Assembly: GCF_001522585.2 (NCBI RefSeq)
Contig: NZ_CP013373.1
Location: forward strand, 3,038,001-3,102,000
DNA length: 64,000 nt
Direction: 5' to 3'
Source of the DNA: Burkholderia sp. NRF60-BP8
GTDB lineage: Bacteria > Pseudomonadota > Gammaproteobacteria > Burkholderiales > Burkholderiaceae
Positions within the stretch are counted from its first letter, which is position 1, and the number at the start of each line of letters is the position of its first letter. Shown in pieces: positions 1-7,733 of this stretch. The translations under genes were made by a program, and so were the position numbers. The notes under the pieces were generated by a model. It did no database searches. It had not been told where the DNA came from and was given only the letters and a program-made list of their open reading frames with translations.

Positions 1-1322
1 CGCACTACGTCGGCGACATCTTCGGCGTGCCGCTCGCGGTCGAAGGCCTGATGGCGTTCTTCCTCGAATCGACGTTCGTCGGCCTGTTCTTCTTCGGCTG
101 GAACCGCTTGTCGAAGGTCAAGCACTTGATCGTCACGTTCCTCGTCGCGCTGGGCTCGAACCTGTCGGCTCTGTGGATCCTCGTCGCGAACGGCTGGATG
201 AACAATCCGGTCGGCGCCGAATTCAATTACCAGACGATGCGCATGGAGCTGACGAGCCTGTTCGACGTGCTGTTCAACCCGGTCGCGCAGGTGAAGTTCG
301 TGCATACGGTGTCGGCCGGCTACGTGACGGCCGCGATGTTCGTGCTCGGCGTGTCGTCGTGGTACCTGCTGAAGAAGCGCGACGTCGACTTCGCGCTGCG
401 CTCGTTCGCGGTCGCGGCCGGCTTCGGCCTCGCGGCGACGCTGTGCGTGATCGTGCTCGGCGACGAATCGGGCTATACGACCGGCGAAGTGCAGAAGATG
501 AAGCTCGCCGCAATCGAATCCGAATGGGAAACGCAGCCGGCGCCCGCATCGTTCACGCTGATCGGCATTCCGAACCAGGCGGAACAGCGCACCGACTACG
601 CGATCAAGATCCCGTATGCGCTCGGCCTGATCGCGACGCGCTCGATCGACGAGCCGGTGATCGGCCTGCGCGAGCTCGCGAAGCACAGCGAGGAGCACAT
701 CCGGAGCGGGATGGTTGCGTATGGCGCGCTGCAGAAGATCAAGGAAGGCGACACGAGCGACGCGACCCGCGCACTGTTCGACCAGCACAAGCAGTATCTC
801 GGCTACGGGCTGATGCTCAAGCAGTTCACGCCGAACGTGGTCGACGCGACGCCCGAGCAGGTCAAGGCCGCCGCGCAGAAGACGATCCCGCCGGTCGCGC
901 CCGTGTTCTTCTCGTTCCGGATCATGGTGTTCCTCGGCTTCCTGTTCCTCGCGACCTTCGCCGCCGCGTTCTGGTTCTGCGCGCGCCGCGAACTGCTGCA
1001 GGACAACCGCCGCTGGTTCCTCCGCTACGCGGTGTGGGCGATCCCGCTGCCGTGGCTCGCCGCGGAATTCGGCTGGGTCGTCGCCGAACTCGGCCGCCAG
1101 CCGTGGACCATCGCCGGCATCCTGCCGACGCACCTGTCCGCGTCGAGCCTGCAGCCGAGCGACCTGTACCTGAGCCTCGCCGGTTTCATCGCGTTCTACA
1201 CCGCGCTGTTCGTCATCGAGATCAAGCTGATGTTCAAGTACGCGCGCCTCGGCCCGTCGTCGCTGCATACCGGCCGCTATCACCACGAACTCGCCGCTGC
1301 CGGCGAGCGGGCCGCAGTCTGA
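1..1322 (+). CDS. cydA: Cytochrome bd ubiquinol oxidase subunit I, 5' truncated by window edge
   Basis: The open frame runs in from the window edge (in frame from base 3), so the N-terminus with the first haem ligand is missing; about 440 residues remain. CydA is the integral-membrane subunit that oxidises ubiquinol and carries haems b558, b595 and d. Seen here are the quinol-binding Q-loop region ([18 protein letters not shown]), the family signature GRQPWTI, and the C-terminal [16 protein letters not shown]. These resemble the E. coli CydA type rather than the cyanide-insensitive CioA type. cydB follows after 31 bp, so the two are co-transcribed. The promoter lies outside the window. Confidence 0.96.
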   Translation, partial: HYVGDIFGVPLAVEGLMAFFLESTFVGLFFFGWNRLSKVKHLIVTFLVALGSNLSALWILVANGWMNNPVGAEFNYQTMRMELTSLFDVLFNPVAQVKFVHTVSAGYVTAAMFVLGVSSWYLLKKRDVDFALRSFAVAAGFGLAATLCVIVLGDESGYTTGEVQKMKLAAIESEWETQPAPASFTLIGIPNQAEQRTDYAIKIPYALGLIATRSIDEPVIGLRELAKHSEEHIRSGMVAYGALQKIKEGDTSDATRALFDQHKQYLGYGLMLKQFTPNVVDATPEQVKAAAQKTIPPVAPVFFSFRIMVFLGFLFLATFAAAFWFCARRELLQDNRRWFLRYAVWAIPLPWLAAEFGWVVAELGRQPWTIAGILPTHLSASSLQPSDLYLSLAGFIAFYTALFVIEIKLMFKYARLGPSSLHTGRYHHELAAAGERAAV

Positions 1323-1353
1323 GCACGCCCTCGCAACCGAACAAGGAATCGCT

Positions 1354-2490
1354 ATGGACTATGCAACTCTCAAGCTGATCTGGTGGCTGCTCGTCGGCGT
1401 GCTGCTGATCGGCTTTGCCGTCACCGACGGCTTCGACATGGGCGCGACCGCGCTGCTGCCGTTCCTCGGCAAGACCGACGAGGAGCGCCGCATCATCATC
1501 AACACCGTCGGCGCGACGTGGGAAGGCAACCAGGTGTGGCTGATCACGGCCGGCGGCGCGATGTTCGCCGCGTGGCCGCTCGTCTACGCGGCGTCGTTCT
1601 CCGGCTTCTACTTCGCGATGCTGCTGGTGCTGTTCGCGCTGTTCTTCCGGCCGGTGGGTTTCGACTACCGCAGCAAGCGGCCCGACCCGCGCTGGCGCGC
1701 GGGCTGGGACTGGGGCCTGTTCGTCGGCGGCTTCGTGCCGGCGCTGGTGTTCGGCGTCGCGTTCGGCAACCTGCTGCAGGGCGTGCCGTTCAAGTTCGAC
1801 AGCGACCTGCGCGTGACCTACTACGGCGGCTTCTGGGCGTTGCTGAATCCGTTCGCGCTGCTGTGCGGGCTCGTCAGCCTCACGATGCTCGTCGCGCACG
1901 GCGCCGCGTTCATCAAGATGAAGACCGACGGCGCGATCGCGCGCCGCGCGTCGATCGCGCTGCGCGTCGCGTCGTTGCTCGCGGTCGTGCTGTTCGTGCT
2001 GGCCGGCGTGCTGGTGGCCTCTTATATCGGCGGCTTCCACATCACCCATGCCGCGCCGACCGACACCGTCGCGAACCCGCTGCTCAAGGACGTCGCCGCC
2101 GGTTCGGGCCTGTGGCTCGCGAACTACGGCGACTATCCGTGGATGATCGCGGCGCCGGTCGCCGGCATCGCCGGCGGCGTGCTCGCGCTGCTGCTCGCCG
2201 GCTCGAAGCAGGAAAAGACGGCGTTCTTCTGCACCGGCCTGATGATCGTCGGCGTGATCCTGACCGCGGGCTTCTCGATGTTCCCGTTCATCATGCCGTC
2301 GTCGCTCGACCCGCGCAGCAGCCTGACCGTGTGGGATTCGACGTCGAGCCACATGACGCTGCAGGTGATGCTGTTCGCGGTGATCGTGTTCCTGCCGATC
2401 ATCCTGCTCTACACGAGCTGGGTGTATCGCGTGATGCGCGGCAAGGTCACGCACCAGACGCTCGAAGAGAACAAGCACTCGATGTATTGA
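1354..2490 (+). CDS. cydB: Cytochrome bd ubiquinol oxidase subunit II
   Basis: A 378-residue polytopic membrane protein, the usual length for CydB, which pairs with CydA and completes the haem d-containing quinol oxidase. The N-terminus ([20 protein letters not shown]) and the motif [18 protein letters not shown] are typical of the family. The ATG at 1354 has a purine-rich AAGGAAT about 8 bp upstream. It sits between cydA and the tiny cydX, giving a cydABX operon. This oxidase normally works at low oxygen and complements the cox genes found later in the window. Confidence 0.96.
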   Translation: MDYATLKLIWWLLVGVLLIGFAVTDGFDMGATALLPFLGKTDEERRIIINTVGATWEGNQVWLITAGGAMFAAWPLVYAASFSGFYFAMLLVLFALFFRPVGFDYRSKRPDPRWRAGWDWGLFVGGFVPALVFGVAFGNLLQGVPFKFDSDLRVTYYGGFWALLNPFALLCGLVSLTMLVAHGAAFIKMKTDGAIARRASIALRVASLLAVVLFVLAGVLVASYIGGFHITHAAPTDTVANPLLKDVAAGSGLWLANYGDYPWMIAAPVAGIAGGVLALLLAGSKQEKTAFFCTGLMIVGVILTAGFSMFPFIMPSSLDPRSSLTVWDSTSSHMTLQVMLFAVIVFLPIILLYTSWVYRVMRGKVTHQTLEENKHSMY

Positions 2491-2552
2491 CGCATTGAAC
2501 CGGGCCGGGGCGTGCACGCGCCCTCGCCCACCGTTTCGCAAGGAGTCGGATC

Positions 2553-2675
2553 ATGTGGTATTTCAGCTGGATTCTCGGTATCGGCGTCGCGCTGTCGTTC
2601 GGCATCGTCAACGCGATGTGGCTCGAAGCGCGGCAGAAGCCGCAGGAAGCGCCGGTGCGCGCGCGCCGCGACTGA
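2553..2675 (+). CDS. cydX: CydX/YbgT-type small subunit of cytochrome bd oxidase
   Basis: This is a 40-residue frame with ATG at 2553 and an AAGGAG ribosome binding site about 8 bp upstream. The peptide begins MWYFSWILGIG, then a single hydrophobic helix ending in NAMWLEA and a basic tail. The MWYF-W-L-G start and one transmembrane segment are the hallmark of CydX, which stabilises haems in the CydAB complex. Its place 62 bp after cydB and directly before a terminator supports the call. It is a real gene although it is very short. Confidence 0.92.
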   Translation: MWYFSWILGIGVALSFGIVNAMWLEARQKPQEAPVRARRD

Positions 2676-2734
2676 CGGCATCGACGCGCGACACGCGCGC
2701 AGCCGAGCGCGCCGCCGCCGTCCGGAAAGGAAAG

Positions 2735-2760
2735 AACCTCGCTTCGCGCGAGGTTTTTTT
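2735..2760 (+). terminator. Rho-independent terminator of cydABX
   Basis: AACCTCGC and GCGAGGTT pair around a short loop and are followed by seven T residues. It lies 60 bp after the cydX stop and closes the operon. Confidence 0.9.
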
Positions 2761-2796
2761 CGTCCCGGCCGCGCGGGCAGGCGCCGTACGTCGATG

Positions 2797-2851
2797 CCAA
2801 TTTAGCGCCAGATTGATACCACTTGAATACCAATAAAAGGTTTCATAAGAT
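2797..2851 (+). promoter_or_regulatory. Putative promoter with NagQ-type operator for the hexosaminidase gene
   Basis: TTGAAT (2823-2828), a 17-bp spacer and TAAGAT (2846-2851) form a plausible sigma-70 promoter. Across it, read on the minus strand, TGGTATT and TGGTATC lie 11 bp apart. The decamer CCAATTTAGC (2797-2806) recurs at 13569-13578 near the nag operon, and TGGTAT half-sites are shared with the nagQ promoter. This suggests control by the GntR-family regulator NagQ. The operator assignment is an inference from shared motifs. Confidence 0.55.
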
Positions 2852-3249
2852 CGTTGGACACGGCCGCTGACAGGCCGATTCCTTCCGGGTGGGGGAGACA
2901 TGCGAATTCCGTGTAGGGCGTGCGCCTGCGCGCCGTGTCGACGTCCGTGCGCGAGGGTGCGCGCCGTCGTCGCGACCGTGCGCGGCCGGACGAATGCCGC
3001 CGGCTGCCGCCGCCTCGCCGGCGTGGCGATTGCCGGCTGCCGCCGATGAATCCGCGCCCGCCGCCGCGCCGGCCCGATCGGCACGCATGCCCGCCTCCCG
3101 TTCCGTAACGCACGCTCCCGCGTGCCGAATGCACGCGGAGCACCCGCATCGCCCCGCGTGCTGGTATCGCCCGCAGCTCCACTGAAAGACCCGCTCGCAG
3201 CGACGTCGCGTCACGACGCCGCTACGCCCCCTTTTTCTCAGGAGTTCGA
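2852..3249 (+). other. Long presumptive 5' leader of the hexosaminidase gene, with two tiny frames
   Basis: About 400 bp separate the putative promoter from the hexosaminidase ATG. A frame of 49 codons (2900-3049) follows a strong GGGGGAG Shine-Dalgarno-like sequence, and its TGA overlaps the ATG of a 20-codon frame (3046-3108). Both peptides are rich in Arg, Cys or Pro, as random high-GC sequence would be, so I do not call them genes. No terminator or known riboswitch is recognised. Confidence 0.4.
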
Positions 3250-5727
3250 ATGAAATCTACCTTGCCCTCCCTCATTGCCGGTCTGCTGATCGCGGTGCTG
3301 TCGCCGGCCGCGATCTCGGCGGCGTCGACGCCGGCGTCGGCCGTCGCCGGCGCGAGCACCGGCGGCGCCCAGGCGGCTGGTCTCGCGGCGCTGCTGTCGG
3401 ACGGCCTCGCGCTGCGCGTGGCCGTCGACAACAACCACGCGGCCGCGGCCGGCGTGCCGTGCGCCGATCTCGGCGCCGACGGCGCCGCCTGCGCGACGGG
3501 CCGCCTGATCCTGCAGAACCGCGGCCACCAGGCGATCGCCGACGGCGGCTGGAAGCTCTACCTGCACAGCATCCGCCGCCTGCTGCGGATCGATCGTCCG
3601 GGCTTCGCGCTGCGGCGGCTCACCGGCGACCTGTACGAACTGACGCCGCAGCCGGGCTCGGTGCGGCTCGCGCCCGGCGAGCGCATCGAGCTGCCGTTCG
3701 TCGCCGAATACTGGCTGCTGCGTTACAGCGACGTGATTCCGCGCCCGTATGTCGTCGTCGACGGCGCGCCGCCGGCCGTGCTGCGCTACGACGACACCGA
3801 CAACGAACTGCGCTACGTCGAATCGCTGCCGGCCGACGCGCAGAACAACTCGACCGGCAACGCGCCGCCGGTGGCCGCCCGCCCCGATCCGGGCCGCGCG
3901 CTGCCGAGCGTGAAGCGCGAACAGCCGCTACCCGGCACGCTCGATCTGCGCGGCGTCGAACTCTCGCTGCCGGATCTGCCGGACGCCCAGGTCGCGGCGC
4001 TGCGCGAGCGTGCGACGACCCTCGGGCTCGACGGCGCGCGCGTGCCGGTTCGCGGCGCACTCGCGCCGCGCCGGCTGCCGGCCGACCTCGCGACACCGGG
4101 CGGCTACCGGCTCGCGATCGGGCCGCGCGGCGTGCTGATCGAAGGCTACGATCGCGCGGGCCTCTACTACGGCGTGCAGACGCTCTACTCGCTCGCGCCG
4201 GCCGGCGGCGGCCCGATCCCGGCGATGCTCGTCGAGGACGCGCCGCGCTTCACGCATCGCGGCATGCACGTCGATCTCGCGCGCAATTTCAAGCATCCGG
4301 CGACGCTGCGCCGCCTGATCGACCAGATGAGCGCGTACAAGCTCAACCGCCTGCACCTGCATCTGTCCGACGACGAAGGCTGGCGCATCGAGATTCCCGG
4401 CCTGCCCGAGCTGACCGAGATCGGCGCACGCCGCTGCCACGACCCGAGCGAGACGCGCTGCCTGCTGCCGCAGCTCGGCTCCGGCCCCGACAACCGCTCC
4501 GGCGGCGGCTACCTGACGCGCGACGACTACGTGGCGCTCGTGCGCTACGCGGCCGCGCGCTTCGTGCAGATCATCCCCGAGATCGACATGCCCGCGCATG
4601 CACGGGCGGCCGTCGTGACGATGGAGGCGCGCTACCGGCGGCTGCATGCGGCCGGCCGCGAGCAGGAAGCGAACGCGTATCGGCTGCTCGACCCGCAGGA
4701 CACGACGAACCTGACGACGGTGCAGTTCTACGACCGGCGCAGCGATCTGAACCCGTGCGTGCCGGGCGCGCTCAACTTCGCGTCGAAGGTGATCCGCGAG
4801 ATCGCGGCGATGCACGCGGACGCGCAAGCGCCGCTGCAGACCTGGCACTACGGCGGCGACGAAGCGAAGAACATCTTCCTCGGCGGCGGCTTCCAGCCGC
4901 TGAACGGCACCGACCCGAACAAGGGGCGCATCGATCTGGCCGCGCAGGACAAGCCGTGGGCGCGGTCGCCCGCGTGCACGGCGCTGCTCCAGCGCGGCGA
5001 GATCAAGTCGATCGACGAGTTGCCGACGCGTTTCGCGAAACAGGTGAGCGCGGCGGTCGACGCGAACGGGATCGGCACGATGGCCGCGTGGCAGGACGGC
5101 ATCAAGCATGCGAACGGGCCGCAGGATTTCAGCACGCGCCACGTGATGGTGTCGCTGTGGGACACGGTCTTCTGGGGTGCGTCGGACAGCGCGCGCGACC
5201 TGAGCGGCAAGGGCTACCTGACGGTGCTCGCGCTGCCCGACTATCTGTACTTCGACTTCCCGTACACGCTCAATCCGCGCGAGCGCGGCTACTACTGGGG
5301 CTCGCACGCCACCGACGAGTACAAGGTGTTCTCGTTCGCGCCGGAGAACCTGCCGCAGAACGCCGAGGTGATGGGCGACCGCGACGGCAACCCGTTCGAG
5401 GTGACGGGCACGGGCGCCGCGCCGCGCATCGAAGGCATGCAAGGCCAGGCGTGGGGCGAAGTGATGCGCAACGACACCTTCCTCGAATACATGGCCTATC
5501 CGCGGCTGCTCGCGCTCGCCGAGCGCGCGTGGCACCGGGCCGACTGGGAGCTGCCGTATGCGGCCGGCGTGCGCTTCAAGCGCGGCGACACGCACCATGT
5601 CGACATCGCCGCGCTGCAGCGCGACTGGGCCGGCTTCGCGACGCTGCTCACGCAACGCGAATTGCCGAAGCTCGACCGCGCCGGCGTCGGCTACCGGAAG
5701 CCGACCTTCACGCTGACGAATCCGTGA
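3250..5727 (+). CDS. Secreted beta-N-acetylhexosaminidase (chitobiase), GH20 family
   Basis: This 825-residue enzyme hydrolyses terminal GlcNAc from chitobiose and related chains. A signal peptide (MKSTLPSLIAGLLIAVLSPA, then cleavage after an Ala-rich stretch) is followed by the N-terminal chitobiase carbohydrate-binding-like domain (to about residue 200), a GH20b domain (to about 335), and the GH20 catalytic barrel beginning RFTHRGMHVDLARNF. The catalytic Asp-Glu pair is in HYGGDEAKN (D537, E538), with the sugar-stacking WGEVMRN region later. The ATG at 3250 has AGGAG 6 bp upstream. It converges on the nag operon and supplies GlcNAc to it. Shared operator motifs suggest NagQ control. Confidence 0.93.
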   Translation: MKSTLPSLIAGLLIAVLSPAAISAASTPASAVAGASTGGAQAAGLAALLSDGLALRVAVDNNHAAAAGVPCADLGADGAACATGRLILQNRGHQAIADGGWKLYLHSIRRLLRIDRPGFALRRLTGDLYELTPQPGSVRLAPGERIELPFVAEYWLLRYSDVIPRPYVVVDGAPPAVLRYDDTDNELRYVESLPADAQNNSTGNAPPVAARPDPGRALPSVKREQPLPGTLDLRGVELSLPDLPDAQVAALRERATTLGLDGARVPVRGALAPRRLPADLATPGGYRLAIGPRGVLIEGYDRAGLYYGVQTLYSLAPAGGGPIPAMLVEDAPRFTHRGMHVDLARNFKHPATLRRLIDQMSAYKLNRLHLHLSDDEGWRIEIPGLPELTEIGARRCHDPSETRCLLPQLGSGPDNRSGGGYLTRDDYVALVRYAAARFVQIIPEIDMPAHARAAVVTMEARYRRLHAAGREQEANAYRLLDPQDTTNLTTVQFYDRRSDLNPCVPGALNFASKVIREIAAMHADAQAPLQTWHYGGDEAKNIFLGGGFQPLNGTDPNKGRIDLAAQDKPWARSPACTALLQRGEIKSIDELPTRFAKQVSAAVDANGIGTMAAWQDGIKHANGPQDFSTRHVMVSLWDTVFWGASDSARDLSGKGYLTVLALPDYLYFDFPYTLNPRERGYYWGSHATDEYKVFSFAPENLPQNAEVMGDRDGNPFEVTGTGAAPRIEGMQGQAWGEVMRNDTFLEYMAYPRLLALAERAWHRADWELPYAAGVRFKRGDTHHVDIAALQRDWAGFATLLTQRELPKLDRAGVGYRKPTFTLTNP

Positions 5728-5796
5728 ACGGCTGAAGGCATCCGGCGATGCGCGATGCGGGCCAACGCATCGCGCATCGCCCACCCCAAAAAGAAA

Positions 5797-5836
5797 AGCG
5801 GCTTGCGACGCGTACGTCGCAAGCCGTGCTTTTTTG
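5797..5836. terminator. Bidirectional terminator between hexosaminidase gene and nagE
   Basis: GCGGCTTGCGACG and CGTCGCAAGCCGTGC form a long stem around CGTA. There are T runs on the + side (GCTTTTTT) and A/T runs on the other side (AAAAAGAAAAGC), so it can end transcripts from both convergent genes. Confidence 0.9.
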
Positions 5837-5886
5837 ACCGCCGGCCCGAATCCGCCGCGCGGATCGATCAGGCCGGCTTCACCGCA

Positions 5887-7650
5887 TCACGCCGGTTGTG
5901 CGGCCGTGCCGCCGCCCGACGGCGGCAGGCGCGCGCCGAGCTGTTCGGCATAGCGCACCGCCGCGTTGCCGCAGACGATGTGGAACGTGTCGAGCGACAC
6001 CCATGCGACGTCGAGCGTGCCGAGACGCTCGCGATCGACCGCCGACGGATCGCGCACGACCACGCGCAGGCGCGTGGCGGCCACCGCCTCGAGCGACGCG
6101 ACGTTGGTCGCCCCGCCGAACACCGCGAGCCAGCGGGCCGGCTCCGGATCGAGCGGGCCGGCGGCCGCGCCCGTGACGGGCTGCGCGGCAGCGCCCGTTG
6201 CCGCCGATGCGGCACCGGTCGCGCCGCCGCCGATCGCGGCACGCATCTCGTCGGCGATGATGTCGGCCTCGGGCCCGATGATCACCTGCACGCTGTTGCC
6301 GCCGCGCTTGAGCACGCCGCGTGCGCCGATCGACTTCAGTTCCGGCTCCGATACCTTCTCCGGATCGACGACGGTCAGGCGCAGGCGTGTCGTGCACGCG
6401 TCGACGACCGACAGGTTGGCCGCCCCGCCGAGCGCGGCGATGTAGCGTTGCGCGCGCGGCGCGGCAGCCGTCGCAGCCGCGCCCGGCGCGACGAAGCCGC
6501 CCGATGCGTACGATTGCGCGGCCGCATCGGTCGATGCCGGCTCACGGCCCGGCGTGGCCATGTTGAACTTGCGGATGAAGAAGCGGAACAGCCCGTAGTA
6601 CGCGGCGCCATACGCGATGCCGAGCGGAATCGCGATCCAGCCCTTCGTCGACAGCCCGTAGTTCAGCACGTAGTCGATCGCGCCGGCCGAGAACGTGAAG
6701 CCGAGCTTCACGCCGAGAATCTGGCAGAGCGCGAGCGACAACCCCGTCAGCACCGCGTGGATCACGTACAGCACCGGCGCGAGGAACATGAAGCTGAACT
6801 CGATCGGCTCGGTCACGCCGGTCAGGAACGACGTCAGCGCCATCGAGAACAGCAGGCCGCCCACCATCGCGCGGCGCTCCTTCGGCGCTTCGTGCAGCAT
6901 CGCGAGACACGCCGCCGGCAGGCCGAACATCATGATCGGGAAGAAGCCGGCCATGAAGGTGCCCGCGGTCGGGTCCCCCGCGAAGAAGCGGTGCAGGTCG
7001 CCGTGCACGATCTCGCCGCCGGCCGGCGGCGTGAAGTTGCCGAACACGAACCACGCAAGCGAGTTGATGATGTGGTGCAGGCCGGTGACGAGCAGCAGAC
7101 GGTTCAGGAAGCCGAACACGAACGCACCGATCGCGCCCGCCGTCGTCAGCCACTGGCCGGCCGCATCGATCGCATGCTGGATCGGCTGCCACACGTACCC
7201 GAACGCGATGCCCAATATCACGCAGACCAGCCCCGTGATGATCGGCACGAACCGCTTGCCGCCGAAGAACGCGAGGTAGTCGGGCAGCTTGATGTCCTTG
7301 TAGCGGTTGTACAGCAGGCCCGCGACCACGCCCGCGATGATCCCCGACAGCACGCCCATGTTCAGCTTGGGATCGATGTCCTTCATGATCGCGGTTTCGA
7401 TCAGGTAACCGATCGCGCCCGCGAGCGCCGCCACGCCGTTGTTGTCCTTCGCGAAGCCGACCGCCACGCCGATCGCGAACAGCAGCGGCAGGTTGTCGAA
7501 GATCGCGCCGCCGGCGTCGGCGATCATCTTGATGTTGAACACATCCGGCTGGCCGAGCCGCAGCAGGATGCCGGCGACCGGCAATACCGCGATCGGCAGC
7601 ATCAGCGCCCGACCCAGGCCCTGTATCTTCAGAAACGGGTTCCCGTCCAT
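5887..7650 (-). CDS. nagE: PTS N-acetylglucosamine transporter, EIIC-EIIB plus a degenerate second EIIB
   Basis: This 587-residue permease imports and phosphorylates GlcNAc to GlcNAc-6-P. Residues 1-370 form the EIIC membrane domain (GVTEPIEFSFMFLAP is the family signature). An EIIB domain at about 400-475 has the phospho-cysteine in VDACTTRLRL (C419). After an Ala/Gly linker, residues 504-575 form a second EIIB-like domain in which the CTTR motif reads AATR, so the phospho-accepting Cys is absent. E. coli NagE instead carries EIIA at its C-terminus; here EIIA is in the upstream NagF. The start has GGAGGA upstream. It is the last gene of nagQ-A-B-F-E. Confidence 0.93.
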   Translation of the reverse strand: MDGNPFLKIQGLGRALMLPIAVLPVAGILLRLGQPDVFNIKMIADAGGAIFDNLPLLFAIGVAVGFAKDNNGVAALAGAIGYLIETAIMKDIDPKLNMGVLSGIIAGVVAGLLYNRYKDIKLPDYLAFFGGKRFVPIITGLVCVILGIAFGYVWQPIQHAIDAAGQWLTTAGAIGAFVFGFLNRLLLVTGLHHIINSLAWFVFGNFTPPAGGEIVHGDLHRFFAGDPTAGTFMAGFFPIMMFGLPAACLAMLHEAPKERRAMVGGLLFSMALTSFLTGVTEPIEFSFMFLAPVLYVIHAVLTGLSLALCQILGVKLGFTFSAGAIDYVLNYGLSTKGWIAIPLGIAYGAAYYGLFRFFIRKFNMATPGREPASTDAAAQSYASGGFVAPGAAATAAAPRAQRYIAALGGAANLSVVDACTTRLRLTVVDPEKVSEPELKSIGARGVLKRGGNSVQVIIGPEADIIADEMRAAIGGGATGAASAATGAAAQPVTGAAAGPLDPEPARWLAVFGGATNVASLEAVAATRLRVVVRDPSAVDRERLGTLDVAWVSLDTFHIVCGNAAVRYAEQLGARLPPSGGGTAAQPA

Positions 7651-7733
7651 TCAGTCCTCCAATCCATGTCTCTTCAATCGTCGTTGACCTAATTGCTTTC
7701 GTAGTGAAACGGGTCGCGCGCCCCCCGCCGACG

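Noticed and set aside
1234..2541. Antisense open frame of about 435 codons over cydB
   Set aside because: It is Arg/His/Glu-rich shadow translation of the membrane protein gene, with no domain or ribosome binding site of note.
2900..3108. Two small frames (49 and 20 codons) before the hexosaminidase gene as genes
   Set aside because: A strong Shine-Dalgarno precedes the first, but composition is like random GC-rich DNA and no family is recognised. They are kept only as a leader observation.
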